The notes under the pieces: model-generated | Seen by the model: the letters and a program-made list of their open reading frames with translations, nothing else | Told to the model about the DNA's origin: nothing | Database searches by the model: none | Assembly: GCF_000208865.1 (NCBI RefSeq) | Contig: NC_018398.1 | Coordinates: forward strand, 2,604,001 to 2,668,000 | Source of the DNA: Neospora caninum Liverpool | Lineage: Eukaryota > Apicomplexa > Conoidasida > Eucoccidiorida > Sarcocystidae | Direction: 5' to 3' | DNA: 64,000 nt | Shown here: positions 1 to 12,400 of the stretch, in pieces | Layout of the letters: each line of letters starts with the position of its first letter | How positions within the stretch are numbered: the first letter of the stretch is position 1 | Position numbers and translations under genes: made by a program

Positions 1-105
1 AAAAGTGTATGTCTCTCTATACAGACGCGGGTATATGCCTGACGCGTCGACGCAAGGCGGAGTCCAGACTTTGCGTTGTCGCTCGGTAGGGTGCGGGAGG
101 CTTAC

Positions 106-2082
106 AGAGAACGAACACGAACGAGTTTGAGGGGTTTTTGAAGAGCTGCACGGCGACAGTCATCCCGACGGAGATGACCAGCATCCCGCCGTAGTAGATC
201 AATTCGCTGATCGATTCTTCTTCTGTTAGTACTGCAACCCAAACGTCCTGAGAGGGAGCACAAAAAAGCGCAGGATAAGACTTAAACCCAGAGCCGGGTG
301 GTGCTGTACGCCCCCAGAGCCTCAGGCCGCGAAGGCTGCGCGCAAAGAAGCGCATCTCTACCGGGCGGCGACGCGGCCCGAGCCGCGCATGCAGGTACCA
401 GCCAGAAGCTCGGGCTGGGATTATATACTCTACGTCTACAGGGGTATTAGGAGCATCGAGAGGTGATGTACAGCTGACGCCAGTGTTGGATTTCAGCATC
501 CTATTAGAGATTAAGTTTATTCCAAATCGGCTACGTTCTAGGCGCTGCAAGGCCAAGATGGGTGAGCCTTGCCAGTCCCTGGGACTCGACACCTCCGTCG
601 TTGGTGCGTTTTGTGGGCGAGGCGAACCTCCGTGCTTGTACACATGAAACTCACCGTGAGTTCCCAGCAGGAGACAACCGCGACGAAAGAGAAGATGACC
701 ACTGCAGAAACCAAACGCACGCGAGCAGAGAGCCGAGAAGAGCGTCGTGAAGGTGCTTAGACAGCTCAGAGACGGCACAGGCGACGACGGGAAAATGTGA
801 ACCCTCGCGAAACAGCCGCGCGCGAGCCTCCCCACCCCATCGCGAAAAGCGAGTCCGCGTGACTCGACCAGAGTGCGTCTCAACGCATCTCTCCACACAT
901 TTAAATACATGCATACATCAAAGGATTCAGAGGAGAGATCGAGGTGTGCATCGGCCCTCAGTGAGGAGTCGCCACTCAGTGGGGGGGGCCGTTCGTTGTT
1001 TCTCTGGCTCTCCGAGCAAATCGCGTTCCAGCTGCGTTCTGTGCCTGCGAAATTTGGTAGTTTTGTCTCTCGCTGTGGGGTTTTCCGCGCGCGGGCGGCT
1101 GCGTTTTACCTAGTCGTCGCATGATGGCATCGTGAATGCCCTTGGTCACGGCCCAGAGGTTGCGTCTCGGTTCTTCCTCGCGGGCCATGGAGCGCATCGA
1201 TCCGCGACTGCTGACGTCTCGGAGCGAGCTACCATCCCTGCGGGATGCAAAGGTTTCTTCGTCGCTGTCAAACTCCTCGTCGCTGGAGTAGGCTGTCCCT
1301 GCTCGGCGTTTTTCTTGCTCGCCGCGAACGGCGTGCATGTCGATGACCGCTCGCGTCTTCTGGTAGGCACAGACGCTGTGTCGCGCGTCTCCTCCGACAA
1401 AGGGTGACAACTCGCTGTCGTCGCCCGCGTCAGAGTCGTGCGAGGAGCGGCGAGAGCCCTCGCCAGGCTTCGCCAGCAGGCTCTGAGACTCCAAACCGGA
1501 CGTCGAGCTCGACGGCGAGCCGAAAACCGCCGGCTGCATGCGGCGCTCTGCGCGGGAGTCGAGACTCGCCGGGCTGCCTCGGCCTCCGGGAGTCCCCTCC
1601 GACTCGAGCGCCGGCGCCACGGCTGCATGCAGTCTGTCATCGTCCGACATCGCTCTCTCTGACGCCGGCTTCGACGTCGAGGGCCCTGTGGACGCCGAGG
1701 ACAGCGCAGAAGTTTGCGTGGTGATCGCGTGCGCCTCTGCAGTGCGTATCTCGCGAGACCCGGGGACTGCAGCGGCTTTTCCGCAGCTGCCTGTCTTGTA
1801 GATGACCTCGACGGGCTGCGTCTCGCGGTCCGCCGAGGCGGGCGTGAGGGAGGACGAGGAACCCGGCGAGTTCGAAGGCGCGAAGGCAGAAGCATGGAAC
1901 GAGGAGCTCGACGGCAGCGAGGAGGGGGGCGAAAAACGGTAGAGTGTATCGGCAGACGCCATCGTCGTCACAGTGTCGTCCAAGACATCTTCGAGGCTGT
2001 CCCCAGACCCGTGGCGGGCGGCGCCAGAGCGCGTGGCCTCGGGCGAGCAGTACTGCTCATTCTTGTCAAACTTTGTGGACAT
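106..2082 (-). CDS. Membrane protein, 5-prime part, runs off the left edge
   Basis: I do not recognise this protein. Exon 1 spans 2082 down to 1110 (ATG at 2082) and encodes about 324 residues. It is a Ser/Ala/Glu-rich, probably disordered and cytosolic region with acidic patches (SSDEEFDSDEETF) that ends in RNLWAVTKGIHDAIMRRL before a GTAAAA donor. A 47-nt exon at 701-655 (CAG acceptor, GTGAGT donor) reads VVIFSFVAVVSCWELT in the phase left by exon 1, which is a probable membrane segment. A 126-nt exon at 231-106 reads SELIYYGGMLVISVGMTV, a second hydrophobic stretch. The phase between the last two exons is off by one, so a further small exon between 232 and 654 is probably missing from my model. 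The rest of the gene lies outside the window. Transporter or channel are both open. Confidence 0.5.
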
Positions 2083-5000
2083 CGTGGAACAAGGGCGGGA
2101 GAAAAACGAAAAGTTCGCGAAAAGATAGACACACACACACACACACGCAGCGGACGGCTCGACCGTTGCTCGGCTGCCTCAAACGCCCGGAAGAGAGCTC
2201 GAGAACGCGCTCCCCGACGCAGCGGAATGGACGCCTTTGTCGAAGGCAGCAATCTTCGAAACACCACCGGCGCTTTGGCGGCTCAAAAAGACACCCGAGC
2301 GCACACGCAACAAAATGCGCTCCGGTCCCTCTGCCCGGGTATACAGACACACACCTAGAAGAACCCTCCTGCGACGCGTCAAAAAAGAAATGTGAGTCTA
2401 CATGAGATGGCACGCTCAATCTTCAAATACCGTCCAAAGCGAGTCGCACATGCATCTTCACGCGGTGGACCAAAATGAGCGCCGACTCTCCTACTCGCTA
2501 TACATATACATGAACACATATAGATGTATGTATTTGGTGGATCGACACAGAACTCCGTGTATGTTTTGAAGACACAAAGATCTGTAAAACAGCTGGTCGC
2601 CTTTTTTTCGGAAGAGTGTCAACCTGTTGGTCCCACCTCTCACGTCTAAGCTTTTCGTCTCGCTTCACTTCCTTTTCCTCTACAGTCACCCGTAGACGTG
2701 ATGGCGCGGACGAGAGCGAGATGTAGACGGAAACATTTGTGCGAAATTCCGTCTTTGGTGCGCAGCTGTACGTACACAGGCCTGCGCAAAGAAATGCGTA
2801 TTTACAAGTGTCTGGGTGCGCCTTTTAGCTCTCCCGGCTTGTGACACCGAGACATCACACCACACTCGAGCCGACCAGTCTTCTCTCCCTTTACATCGAC
2901 TGATAAGAGAAATAGGACAGTGAGGGCACGTGTGCGAACTTGCAACGCTTTGAGATGTTTCTTTTCAAAAAAGCGGGCACGCCCGGGAGCGGAGCGACGG
3001 AAATCCCCTGGAATCGCGCTCGTACGCCATGAAAAACCTAAATGTCCGGAAATACACAGAACCTTCCAAGCCAGATGCAGCGACCTTTCGATAGGCAGCT
3101 TTCTTTTCACCTCTGCCGAGAACAGGTTCCTCTAACGTGTTTCAACTGAGCGCCTCCTGTTCGCCTACGTATCGCGGTGTAGCGGGACGGTGTCTACCAG
3201 CACGTGTACACGCACACGCGCCAGCCTACGGGTTAGAAAAGGGAAACGAATGCACTTTGAATTGTGCGAAGCACATTTTTAAATGTGACCAGGAATCGAA
3301 GAACGCGGCTCTCTGGTCACCTTTGAATTTGAGCAGGCGCCAAACCCAAAAAAGGCGGAAACGGCGCGGGACCTCGGGGGGGGGGTCAGAAAGGAGCAAG
3401 GAAGAAACTTGGCTCCGGGGGGGGAAACCTTCAAAAAAGAAAAGGTGATGGAGGACACGCAGAACAAGAGAGGAGATTAGAAAACACGAAAGACGTGGAA
3501 ACAGAGGCTGACGAAGATGCGGGGCTTAAGGAAAAAGATGGGAAAATCGTATGGGGAGGGAGGTAACTTGCGCGGGAACGGAAGGAGGGCGTTGCGAGTG
3601 TTGCCGCCTGCGGCCTCACAGAAGCGCAAGACAGTGGGAAGCTTTGTCTTCTTGTCCCTCACGGTGAGAACAGAACATCGGCACGCGAGTAACAGGACGC
3701 GGTGCGAAAAAATAGCGATCCGTTATCAAAACGGAGTAGAAGGTTTGCTTTGCCTTTAATTGGAAACCGTCAGGAGAACTGTGTTACCGCTCGGCGGGAG
3801 AAGGCCCGGAAAAGAAGATGCAGGGGAGCGGTTGCGTGAGGTCATCGAGATGCGTGTGTCCAAATGTGTTTGTGTCTCGATCGGGTCACCTCTTGGCCGT
3901 GTTCCAAGAAGAGAGCACCGCAGGGACACGTAGGAACTGGTCTTGCATATATCTGCTCCTCTCCACTCGTTCATCGAGATTGCAATGAAAAAGGCAGAAT
4001 CCGCTTGTTTCTCGGCTCCAATCGCAATCGGCAGCCCAGAGAAAGAAACCTGCGAGCATGCGTCTGTGCGGGATTGCTTGTTCAGGTTGTGCGCGCGTGT
4101 CCGGCTCGCCGCTCGGCCTCTCTTTTCGCGAGGCCGCGCGCGGAACTCTCGGTGGGGACACTCCGTACTCGATGGGGGAGAACGGCAAACGAACACTTTG
4201 TCTTTTCCCCGTTTGAAAACGGTAGATATCCGACGTGACGCCACGTGCACTGCCTCGAACGCAAACGTTTTAAGGTCCTCGCGCTGCTTCCTGGTGTTGC
4301 CTGAGACAGCACACGAAGGGGGATAGGTTGGCGTTCCTGTTTTGGACACAGGGAGGACGGACGAGAGAACGAGAACAACGACGTCTGTCGCAACAGTCGA
4401 AGAGCGTTCTCGGTCGGCTAGGAAGATCTCTCTTCCGCGCGAAGCGAAATCTCGATGTGGCCGCATCCACTCGCAGCTGAGAAAGCCCGATTCGTCGGAT
4501 CGAGCGCTTTTCCTTACGGTTAAAACGCTCTTCACTAGGCTTCTTTATTTACAGGCGCAGAAAGTCCATCGAACTACACACACATGCATACATGTATTTG
4601 TATGCACGTATGCCGATTTATATATATATATACAGGCTACACATCTGTTTTTCAGCCCTTTGTGCTTTTTTGCACGCGTAGTATTGTCTCCATAGTGTTA
4701 GGGTTTCGCTGGAGGCACAGAGAGAGGGGCTTTGAAGACGCGAGACAGACGATATCTCCTTTCATCGGTAAGAGTGAGGCTGTCGATTCTCCCGTTTTGC
4801 TGCTCTCGATCAGAGCATGAAATTCAGTCGGTCCTGCCAGGTGCCGGACAGAGAAGACACCTGGAGACCATTGCTGGTTTTCGCTCTCCAAAGAGAAGAG
4901 ACTTCACGCTCTGGTCTTTTCCGTCGAACCGTGTCAGGGGGCGAAGCGTTGCGTTCTTCCCTTCAGACAGCGGTGAAAAGCAGGAGAGACGGATGCCCAA

Positions 5001-6419
5001 AGAGACGTCTCTCGCGCGCGCATGGCCTTGCTCAGTTTTTTCCGCTAGTGGAACAAACGACGGTTGACTCTTTTCTGAAAGTGCATGGCTAAACACAGAC
5101 TTCCTTTCACTTTGTCTAGGAGCAACACACCTCGTGTCAGGAGTGAGCCTCCACTCCTCTGCTCTCAAAAGGGGAAGACGCGGGGTCAAAAGTGAAGAGG
5201 GTTCGGTGACTTGGTTTTTGCTGTGTGTCGAGCAAACAACAGAGCGGGTCTCTACGTTTCTGTTTGAGGTCTTAGCTTCTGTCTGTCTTTCCTTAAAGAA
5301 AACCACTGGTGCGTCACGACCACTTGGGTCCCTGTCTTTCAAAAAGAGGGCTACACGGCCGGGACAAACTGTTGATGAGAAAACGCGTTCTCGCAGGTAT
5401 TTCTGTCGTTCCTGTCTCGTCAAAGAGGCGTAATTACAGTGCCTCCCCCCCCTCCATAGGCTCTGACTCGCGTTACAGAGTGGGTTGACATGCTTGCTTT
5501 TTGACGAAACCGGCCCTTCCACAGCCCTCACACGAGTCGTTCCGTCTTCGTTTTGTGTACTCACACACTCGCGAGGGATTCCTCGTCCTTTTTCCTCTGA
5601 TGAAAGTGTCGCTGCTTCTCATAACCTAGCCGGAGAGAGTCTACGAAAGAGTGCTTGGCGCGCGGGTGAGAGGACTTCCCAGCGTGGACTTCTAGACTGA
5701 CAGACGATTACGGATGTTTTGCGAAGTCGAGGAAGGACGACTTCTCCCAAGCCTAGACAGCGGTCTGGGACCGCGCTGTGTCTTCGTTTCGATCGCTCAC
5801 CCAAATCGACGCAATGTTTGTTGGACCTGTAAGCTTCGGGTTTCATTTCATGCCCTCACATCTCTGCTCGTGTGACGCAGTCGAGTAGTCCCCTCTTCTC
5901 TTCTCCCCAGTCCGGCAACGAAATCGAGTTACATGTCTCCAGTCACGCGATCCATACGAATCCCCACACAGTGCTTAAATCTCTACACTTAGAGAGTCAT
6001 TTATGTCTGGGTATACATCGATTTTTGCACGCAGGAGAAAATATACCTGTATTTGTATGCAGACATATTTCTATCTCTATATACAGATAGAGATACATGC
6101 GTATGTCACGCGCATATGTATACGCCCACGTACTGCGATATATGTAAATGGCTTCATAGAGGATGTTTTTCCATATCAGGATTGAACTGTGTATGTGCAC
6201 ACCTGAACACAGGTAGGTCAGTTCGCATCTTTCTTGTTGTGTACATGATTAAAAACAGCCTCTTCGTGTACCGGACAGTGCCTCCGCAAGTTCTGAAGCG
6301 TGTGCGCAGGGACTTGTGTCACTCTCAACTCTTTTTCTCTGGTTTGAAAAGCTCCCGCCTCTCCCTTTGGCGTTCTGAGGTTCGCTTTCGCGTGACCTGT
6401 TTCACCACACCCGGCGCAG
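2083..6419. other. Intergenic region between divergent genes
   Basis: No gene can be supported here. It separates the minus-strand membrane protein from the plus-strand PRP39 gene and must hold both promoters and leaders, plus the missing first coding exon of PRP39. A short CA run (2129-2146) lies just upstream of the left gene. A TA run lies near 4618-4633. A 9-bp inverted repeat with a 6-nt loop lies at 6072-6095. Two minus-strand open frames (3756-4535 and 4824-5564, about 250 codons each) show no domain and no convincing splice structure. Confidence 0.6.
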
Positions 6420-9400
6420 GCAAGCGCGCAGGCGCGAGGGACGGCCGGGGCGACAGACTGGGAAGCCGCAGCCAAGTTCTACTCTGCCGTGCGGCAGCAA
6501 GTTGTGCACACTGGAGCGGAGACCGAAAGCAAAGGAGACCCTTTGGCGCAAGACGCAGACAAGGAAAACGCGAGGGACACGGGCTCGAAGAATGTGGAGG
6601 AACAACACACCGTCGGCACGCAGAATGCGTGCTTTCCTCACAGAGAAAAGAGACGAAAATCCTGTGACGGCTCGTACTTCTCCTCTGTGGATGTGGACGC
6701 CGGCATCAAGCCTCCTGCGGAAAAGTCGGACACTGAACACGCCGCGAACGCTGGTCCGAAGCAAGCTCCCGCAGGTAACAGATCAAGGGGAAAACTAGAG
6801 GAAACATCGAAAGATACTGAGCCATAATCAGGATCCGTGAACGCTAGAAGAAAGCAACGAAACGGAATAACCGAAGAACGCCTGGCTCCCTTGTCAGGCT
6901 GTTTGATTCGCAGTGAAATCTATGTTTACCTACACGTATATATACAGGTATTGTCTGTAAAGAGATGTGGCACTTTTATGAATACGGGAAAATTATATAG
7001 AAATAAACATGCATATGCATGTCTACATATGCCAGTGTAAAGATGCACATGTATGCTTGAGAATGTGAAATGCCTCTGGCGTTTGGGAGACGACGGTGAG
7101 GCTCCAGCTGCATACCGGGGCGCTCTGTCGGCGTTCTGGTTGTAGAAAGACCTCAGCATTCGCCCGTGCGAAAGACACTTCTGTGACATTCCAGGAAACC
7201 AATCACTGTCGGTTTTTGCAAGTGGCCTTCTCTCCCAGGGGAAGAAGACTCCACACGTGGCGTCCAAGAGAGTGAACAGGACGAAGACTTGATCAGCGCT
7301 CTTCTTAAGCGAGTAGATCAGCATCCTCATGACTACGAAGCCTCGCAGCAACTTGTCACCGCCCTATCCCATACGGTAAATACGCACCACTGTAGACTTG
7401 CATATGATCACATACAATGGCGCATACCATAACACAAATAAACATATATATGCAAATATCTACGTATTCTTGCAAGCACAATCATTGTATATGCTGATGT
7501 ATGCAAGGACGGAAACGTGTACGTAACACATACTGTATGGATGTATGATAGTATGCGTGCGTCTCTGTGAGTACGTCTGGACGAATATTGATGTAAGATT
7601 GTAACTATATAAATTATTGATGTATTAAATTGTCAAATTGCAGGTATTTTTTTCGGAGGATCGCCTTTACCTGTCTACCTATCAGCCCGGGCATCTGACA
7701 TCTGTCTATAGCGTTGAATATTTGCTTACACATATTTATATATATATATATATAGATACAGATATATAAACAGGCAAATGTTTAGAGGCTGGAAAACAGT
7801 CTCTGCGTGTGTTGCGGGGCGACGTGCTTTGTTCCGTTGCTCCAGGACAGGCTGGATGACTACGAATCTGCTTTGGAGCGAATTCTGTCTGAGTTTCCTC
7901 TCTTGTTCGGTTACTGGAAAAAGCTGGGCAAATTCCACATCGAAAAAAGACGTAGCTGGCCCGACGCAGAGCGCGTGAGTGATCCGGATATGCCGGGGAA
8001 CCACCTCGGCGTCTGTCGCAGTTGACTGCTGCAAAAATTCACACCCGTAAATAAGCACTAAAGCGAGGGAGAATGCGATAGCGTGAGAGGGGAGTAGGTA
8101 TGAATAAACGGAAGGTTAGACAACTGAATGCAGAGTTCGTTGGGAAACACAGGTTTTCATCTCTTCCGTTGAGACCGTCTACCACTAAACAAAGCGACGG
8201 AGCTGTGCATGTAGAGTGATGGCGCGTTCTGTAAATCAGCATTTCCGCAGGCGATATAGATAGACAGAGTCCTCGTATGGGCCAAAAGTCCAGATAGGCC
8301 AGCACGCATACAAAACGCATAGCAAGATGGTTTTAAAACATATAAATACGTACATATATATATATATATATATATGCTTGCAGATGTATGCATCTATGCA
8401 GTTGTGTGGCTAGGCCGGCAGCACTCGAGATGGATTGACCGATGTGTGGCTATCGACATATCAGTGAAACCCATCTAGACGACTACTGGTGCGTATACGT
8501 GTAGGCGGGCGGGTATGGAGATACTTTTATCTGTGTATTTGCGTGGGCACGAAATTTCATACAGTAGTGGGCCATTGAAAACGGGGTCCGACTCCACCGT
8601 GTGAACGGCAGGATCCACGCGAGGAGGCTCGTAATTGCAAGGGAAAACTCCATTTTCTGTGTTTGTTCAGGTCCTGGAGCGGGCATGTGAATTTGTTGGC
8701 CACAATCCCATGATTTGGGTCGCGTATCTGGAGTGGATGAAAGAAGCATGCAGTCTGACCAAAGAAGCGACACGCGTAACTATGGACAAAGCTGTGCAGG
8801 CGGTATGTAAAGAAAACTCCATGCAGAGATCCACTTACCACAAGCATCAATCGCGGTCTGGAGAACTAGAACCGTTTTTACCATTACACATGTTTTTATA
8901 TTTGCATGCGCATAGATGCATCGTGTCCATCTACTACATATATACGCCACTGTATGCGCACGCATAACGACCTGTCTCAAATACAGACTGATTCCGATTT
9001 GAAGTGTGTGCTGGTTGCATCGGAACGTTTTGAGCATCGACCAAAAAGAACAGAAGGCAACTTGTAGCTTGGGTAAAAGCCATGCATCTCTGTACATCTG
9101 CAGACACCTATACGACTGAATCTTCGCATCTATCGTTATCAGTTTGAATGCCGACTTTTTTGCGGGGGAGTTTCGGTTTGTTAGGCAGGGCTGCATTGGA
9201 AGGCATGGCCGCTGTGGCAAGCGGTTCTGGACTTCGACGAAAACGAGTACAAAGAAGCATGTGGACGTCTGGCTCTGAGCGTCCAGCAACAACCTGATGA
9301 CGGGGAGCACGTGGATGAACCGAACGATGTCGCGGACATTCTGAGGAGAGAGGAGCTGAAAATACATGCAACACGGCGCAGAGAGGCGGCCATTCAACGC

Positions 9401-12400
9401 GTGAGTCACCATACGAACAACGAGATCAATCCATATATATATATATATATATGGATATATGTATAGGTAGATAGATCTATAAAAAACTTTCTGAACATAT
9501 AGACGGATGAATACCCCTATTTTCTCGTTGTTTAACGTCGCCGAATTCGCTAGCATGCGCCAAAGAACAAGTATATATATATATGCTTATTTCCGTTGAG
9601 TCCGGAAATGCGCCAGCAAAAACTGAACCTAGCCTGAATGTACATTTATGTGTTGGCGTGGAGTGTTTGTTTCTTAAGTCCCGTATGGTGGATCACCAGT
9701 GACACGCACCCTATTTCGGAGGTCGAGACTGATGTTTTGAATTGCTTTGTCATTAAAAACGATGAACGGGAGTACGAACTTCTTTCCGCTCTCGCCCTTC
9801 TCCTTGTGCTTCCTTTTCTTTTCTGTAGCTTCGGCTCATGTACCACAGGTTACACTCCACCCCCTTAGAGTCTCTGGACCTCGCGTGGGAGCGGTTCAAG
9901 TCTTTGCTTGGCAAAGATGAGACATCGTCGGCGAGCGGAAAACCCAACGTTGGTCTGCTGGACGCAGGTTTGGTTGACGAAGAAGCCTGTAAGCCACTGG
10001 AAATCACGGACCTTCTCACCGATGAAGAGATGCGGCGGTTGTATCTGCATCTACTTGAACAGAAGCGACTGGCATCGGGGAAAACTGTGGACGCGTCAAC
10101 TGCGGCTACCCAAGATGCAGAAGAAAAAGAGAAAGCGGATACGATGAACCGCGAACAAATAAAAACAGCAAGTAAGCGAGACGCACCACCTGACTATCCA
10201 TCAGTAGGCTTCTAACAAAAACACTACGAGAGTTGAATTTTTCCGTTTTCGCGCCTTTCCCCATTTTGTCCTCCGCTAACCGCCCTGCCGCCGCCAAAGT
10301 AGACGGAGCCTTTGTCTTCGAGCGATTATAAGCCCGCTTTCCTTTCCCTCCATCGGAAGTCCAAAAACAGAAGCCATGCTCGGGCCATGCACGCCAATCG
10401 CAGTCTTGTTTCTTCTGGGTTCCCTTTCTGTGCTTTTTTCCAGTGGCTTCGTTCACAAGTCAGCACGCAGTCGACGAAGCGGGGTGGGCGGTACGCGAGA
10501 AGCTCTTTGCAGAAACTGCACATCAAGCGGCTGCACGTCTGGCCTTTGAGAAAGGGGTGAGGTGCCTTCTCTTGGAAATGGGTTCCGGGGCAAAAGCAAG
10601 AAAGGAGAACAATGTATCGAAACGAATGGTTCAGTTGCCTGTAACTCCGAACATACAGCGGCAGCGGAGCACGTTTCAAAGCGTATGCAGACAAGAAACA
10701 GTCTTTCAAAGAAGGGAGAGGGTTGCTTGCTGCATCACCCTACTCATGGCGTTGCGCATGTCTTCTGGTTTTTCTCTTACTTGGGATTTTTCTTCTTTTT
10801 GTTAGCCGCACGCTACTCCCTTGCGTCTCTGTCTTCCCTGCTGCAACGTCGCTGGTCGCTTGGCCCAACATCTGCTTGTTCCTTCCATTTCCGTCTGTTG
10901 TATGTCGTGTGCCTTGCCCTCTCTTTTCTCTCGTCGCCCTGGTTTCTTCCCTCATTTGTTTTGCGTCGTCTTCTGGGGGGTGTCGGCATGTTCAGGCGCA
11001 CAGGTGGTTCTGGCATCCGGACCCGCTGACGCCTCAGCGTGTGCAAGCTTGGAGAGATTACCTCGACTTTGAAGACCAGCATGTGCGTTTACCTTGCCTC
11101 CCACCACCCTAGCCACTAAATAATCGTCTACGTAGGGATACATGTGGCCGCGTACGTCTGCGGCGCCATTTCAGCGTGCATCCCAGTATAGTGTGTACGT
11201 AAGGATAGATCGGGTTAAATCTACGGTATATAACTATACCCTCTCCCTACCTGAACGAACAGTCTACGGGCGTATGCGTGTACTTTCGCTTTGGGTGCAT
11301 CGTATCATGTATGTGTAGAAACAAAACATATATCGACATGTGTGTTCCGTTTTGTTTCTGCCGAGGGCGGGCAGAACAAGACACTTTGCTTCTTCCGGCA
11401 TATTGGGAAGAGTTGGCGCTTGTCCTCATTTTTGTACACCCTCATCCACACAGACGTACGCTGACATAGGAATTGTGTAACTATATTAGATAACCGCATA
11501 ACGCATATATCCCTACGTTTGCACGCAACACGCATGCATCAACATCTGTAGGCGTGCGGCGTGGAAAGAAGCATGCATATTTGTCATCGTTCTTGTTTGT
11601 GCGTCGACTACCGTCAGGGGACTCCAGAGAGAAGGGCCATGCTCCGCGAGCGGTGTTTGGAGGTCTGTGCGTCTTATCTCGAATTTTGGCAACGCTTCGC
11701 CCAGCAACTCATTGAGGAGAAGAAGCCTGAGGAAGCACTTAACCTCCTCCACAGAGGTGCTTACACTATTATGAAGAGAAGGTACAACAATCGAACTGAG
11801 AAAACAGAGAAAAGGCAGGGGCGTGAAACAATTTCCCTTGTCAAGTGACACTCTGGCGGTGCGCGTTGGTTCTTCACTTTCGACATTGAGTGTTGAGAGA
11901 GACCAGTTCTTCGTGGGAGTCTCGACGAAGGCATAGGCAAATCGACGAAGGGACGTAGAAGCGAGAAGTGAGAGCAATGAGGAACTCAACCACTGAAGAT
12001 CTGCAACGCGGTGATTTTCGCACTTTCTCGGGCGACTTCCTCCCCACTCGAAAATGCTATCTTAAACGCATCTTCCAATGCACAACTAACACAAGAAAGT
12101 GCCATCAACACTTTTGGGTCTATCTCGATGCCTCTCAAGCCATCAATCTCAGAAGCCAACACAGGTCGTTGTAGCGGCGAAACTCGTATTATGCGTACCA
12201 CACTCTCTACGTGAAGTTTTTCTCATGAATCCACGCGAGTAAAACCGTTATTTCAGGAGCTCTCCTTTTGACATTCGAAGAGAATCCGGTCGAGTAAAAG
12301 CCTGAGTGATTGTACGAAGTCCGACACCAGCTCTGTGTGAGCATATGCGGCTTTCAGAGAGACGTGACTTCCGAGTTGCGTCACATGCACGGAAACTACC

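Noticed and set aside
17..910. 297-codon minus-strand frame at the left edge
   Set aside because: It reads across clear splice sites of the left-edge gene and has no consistent composition.
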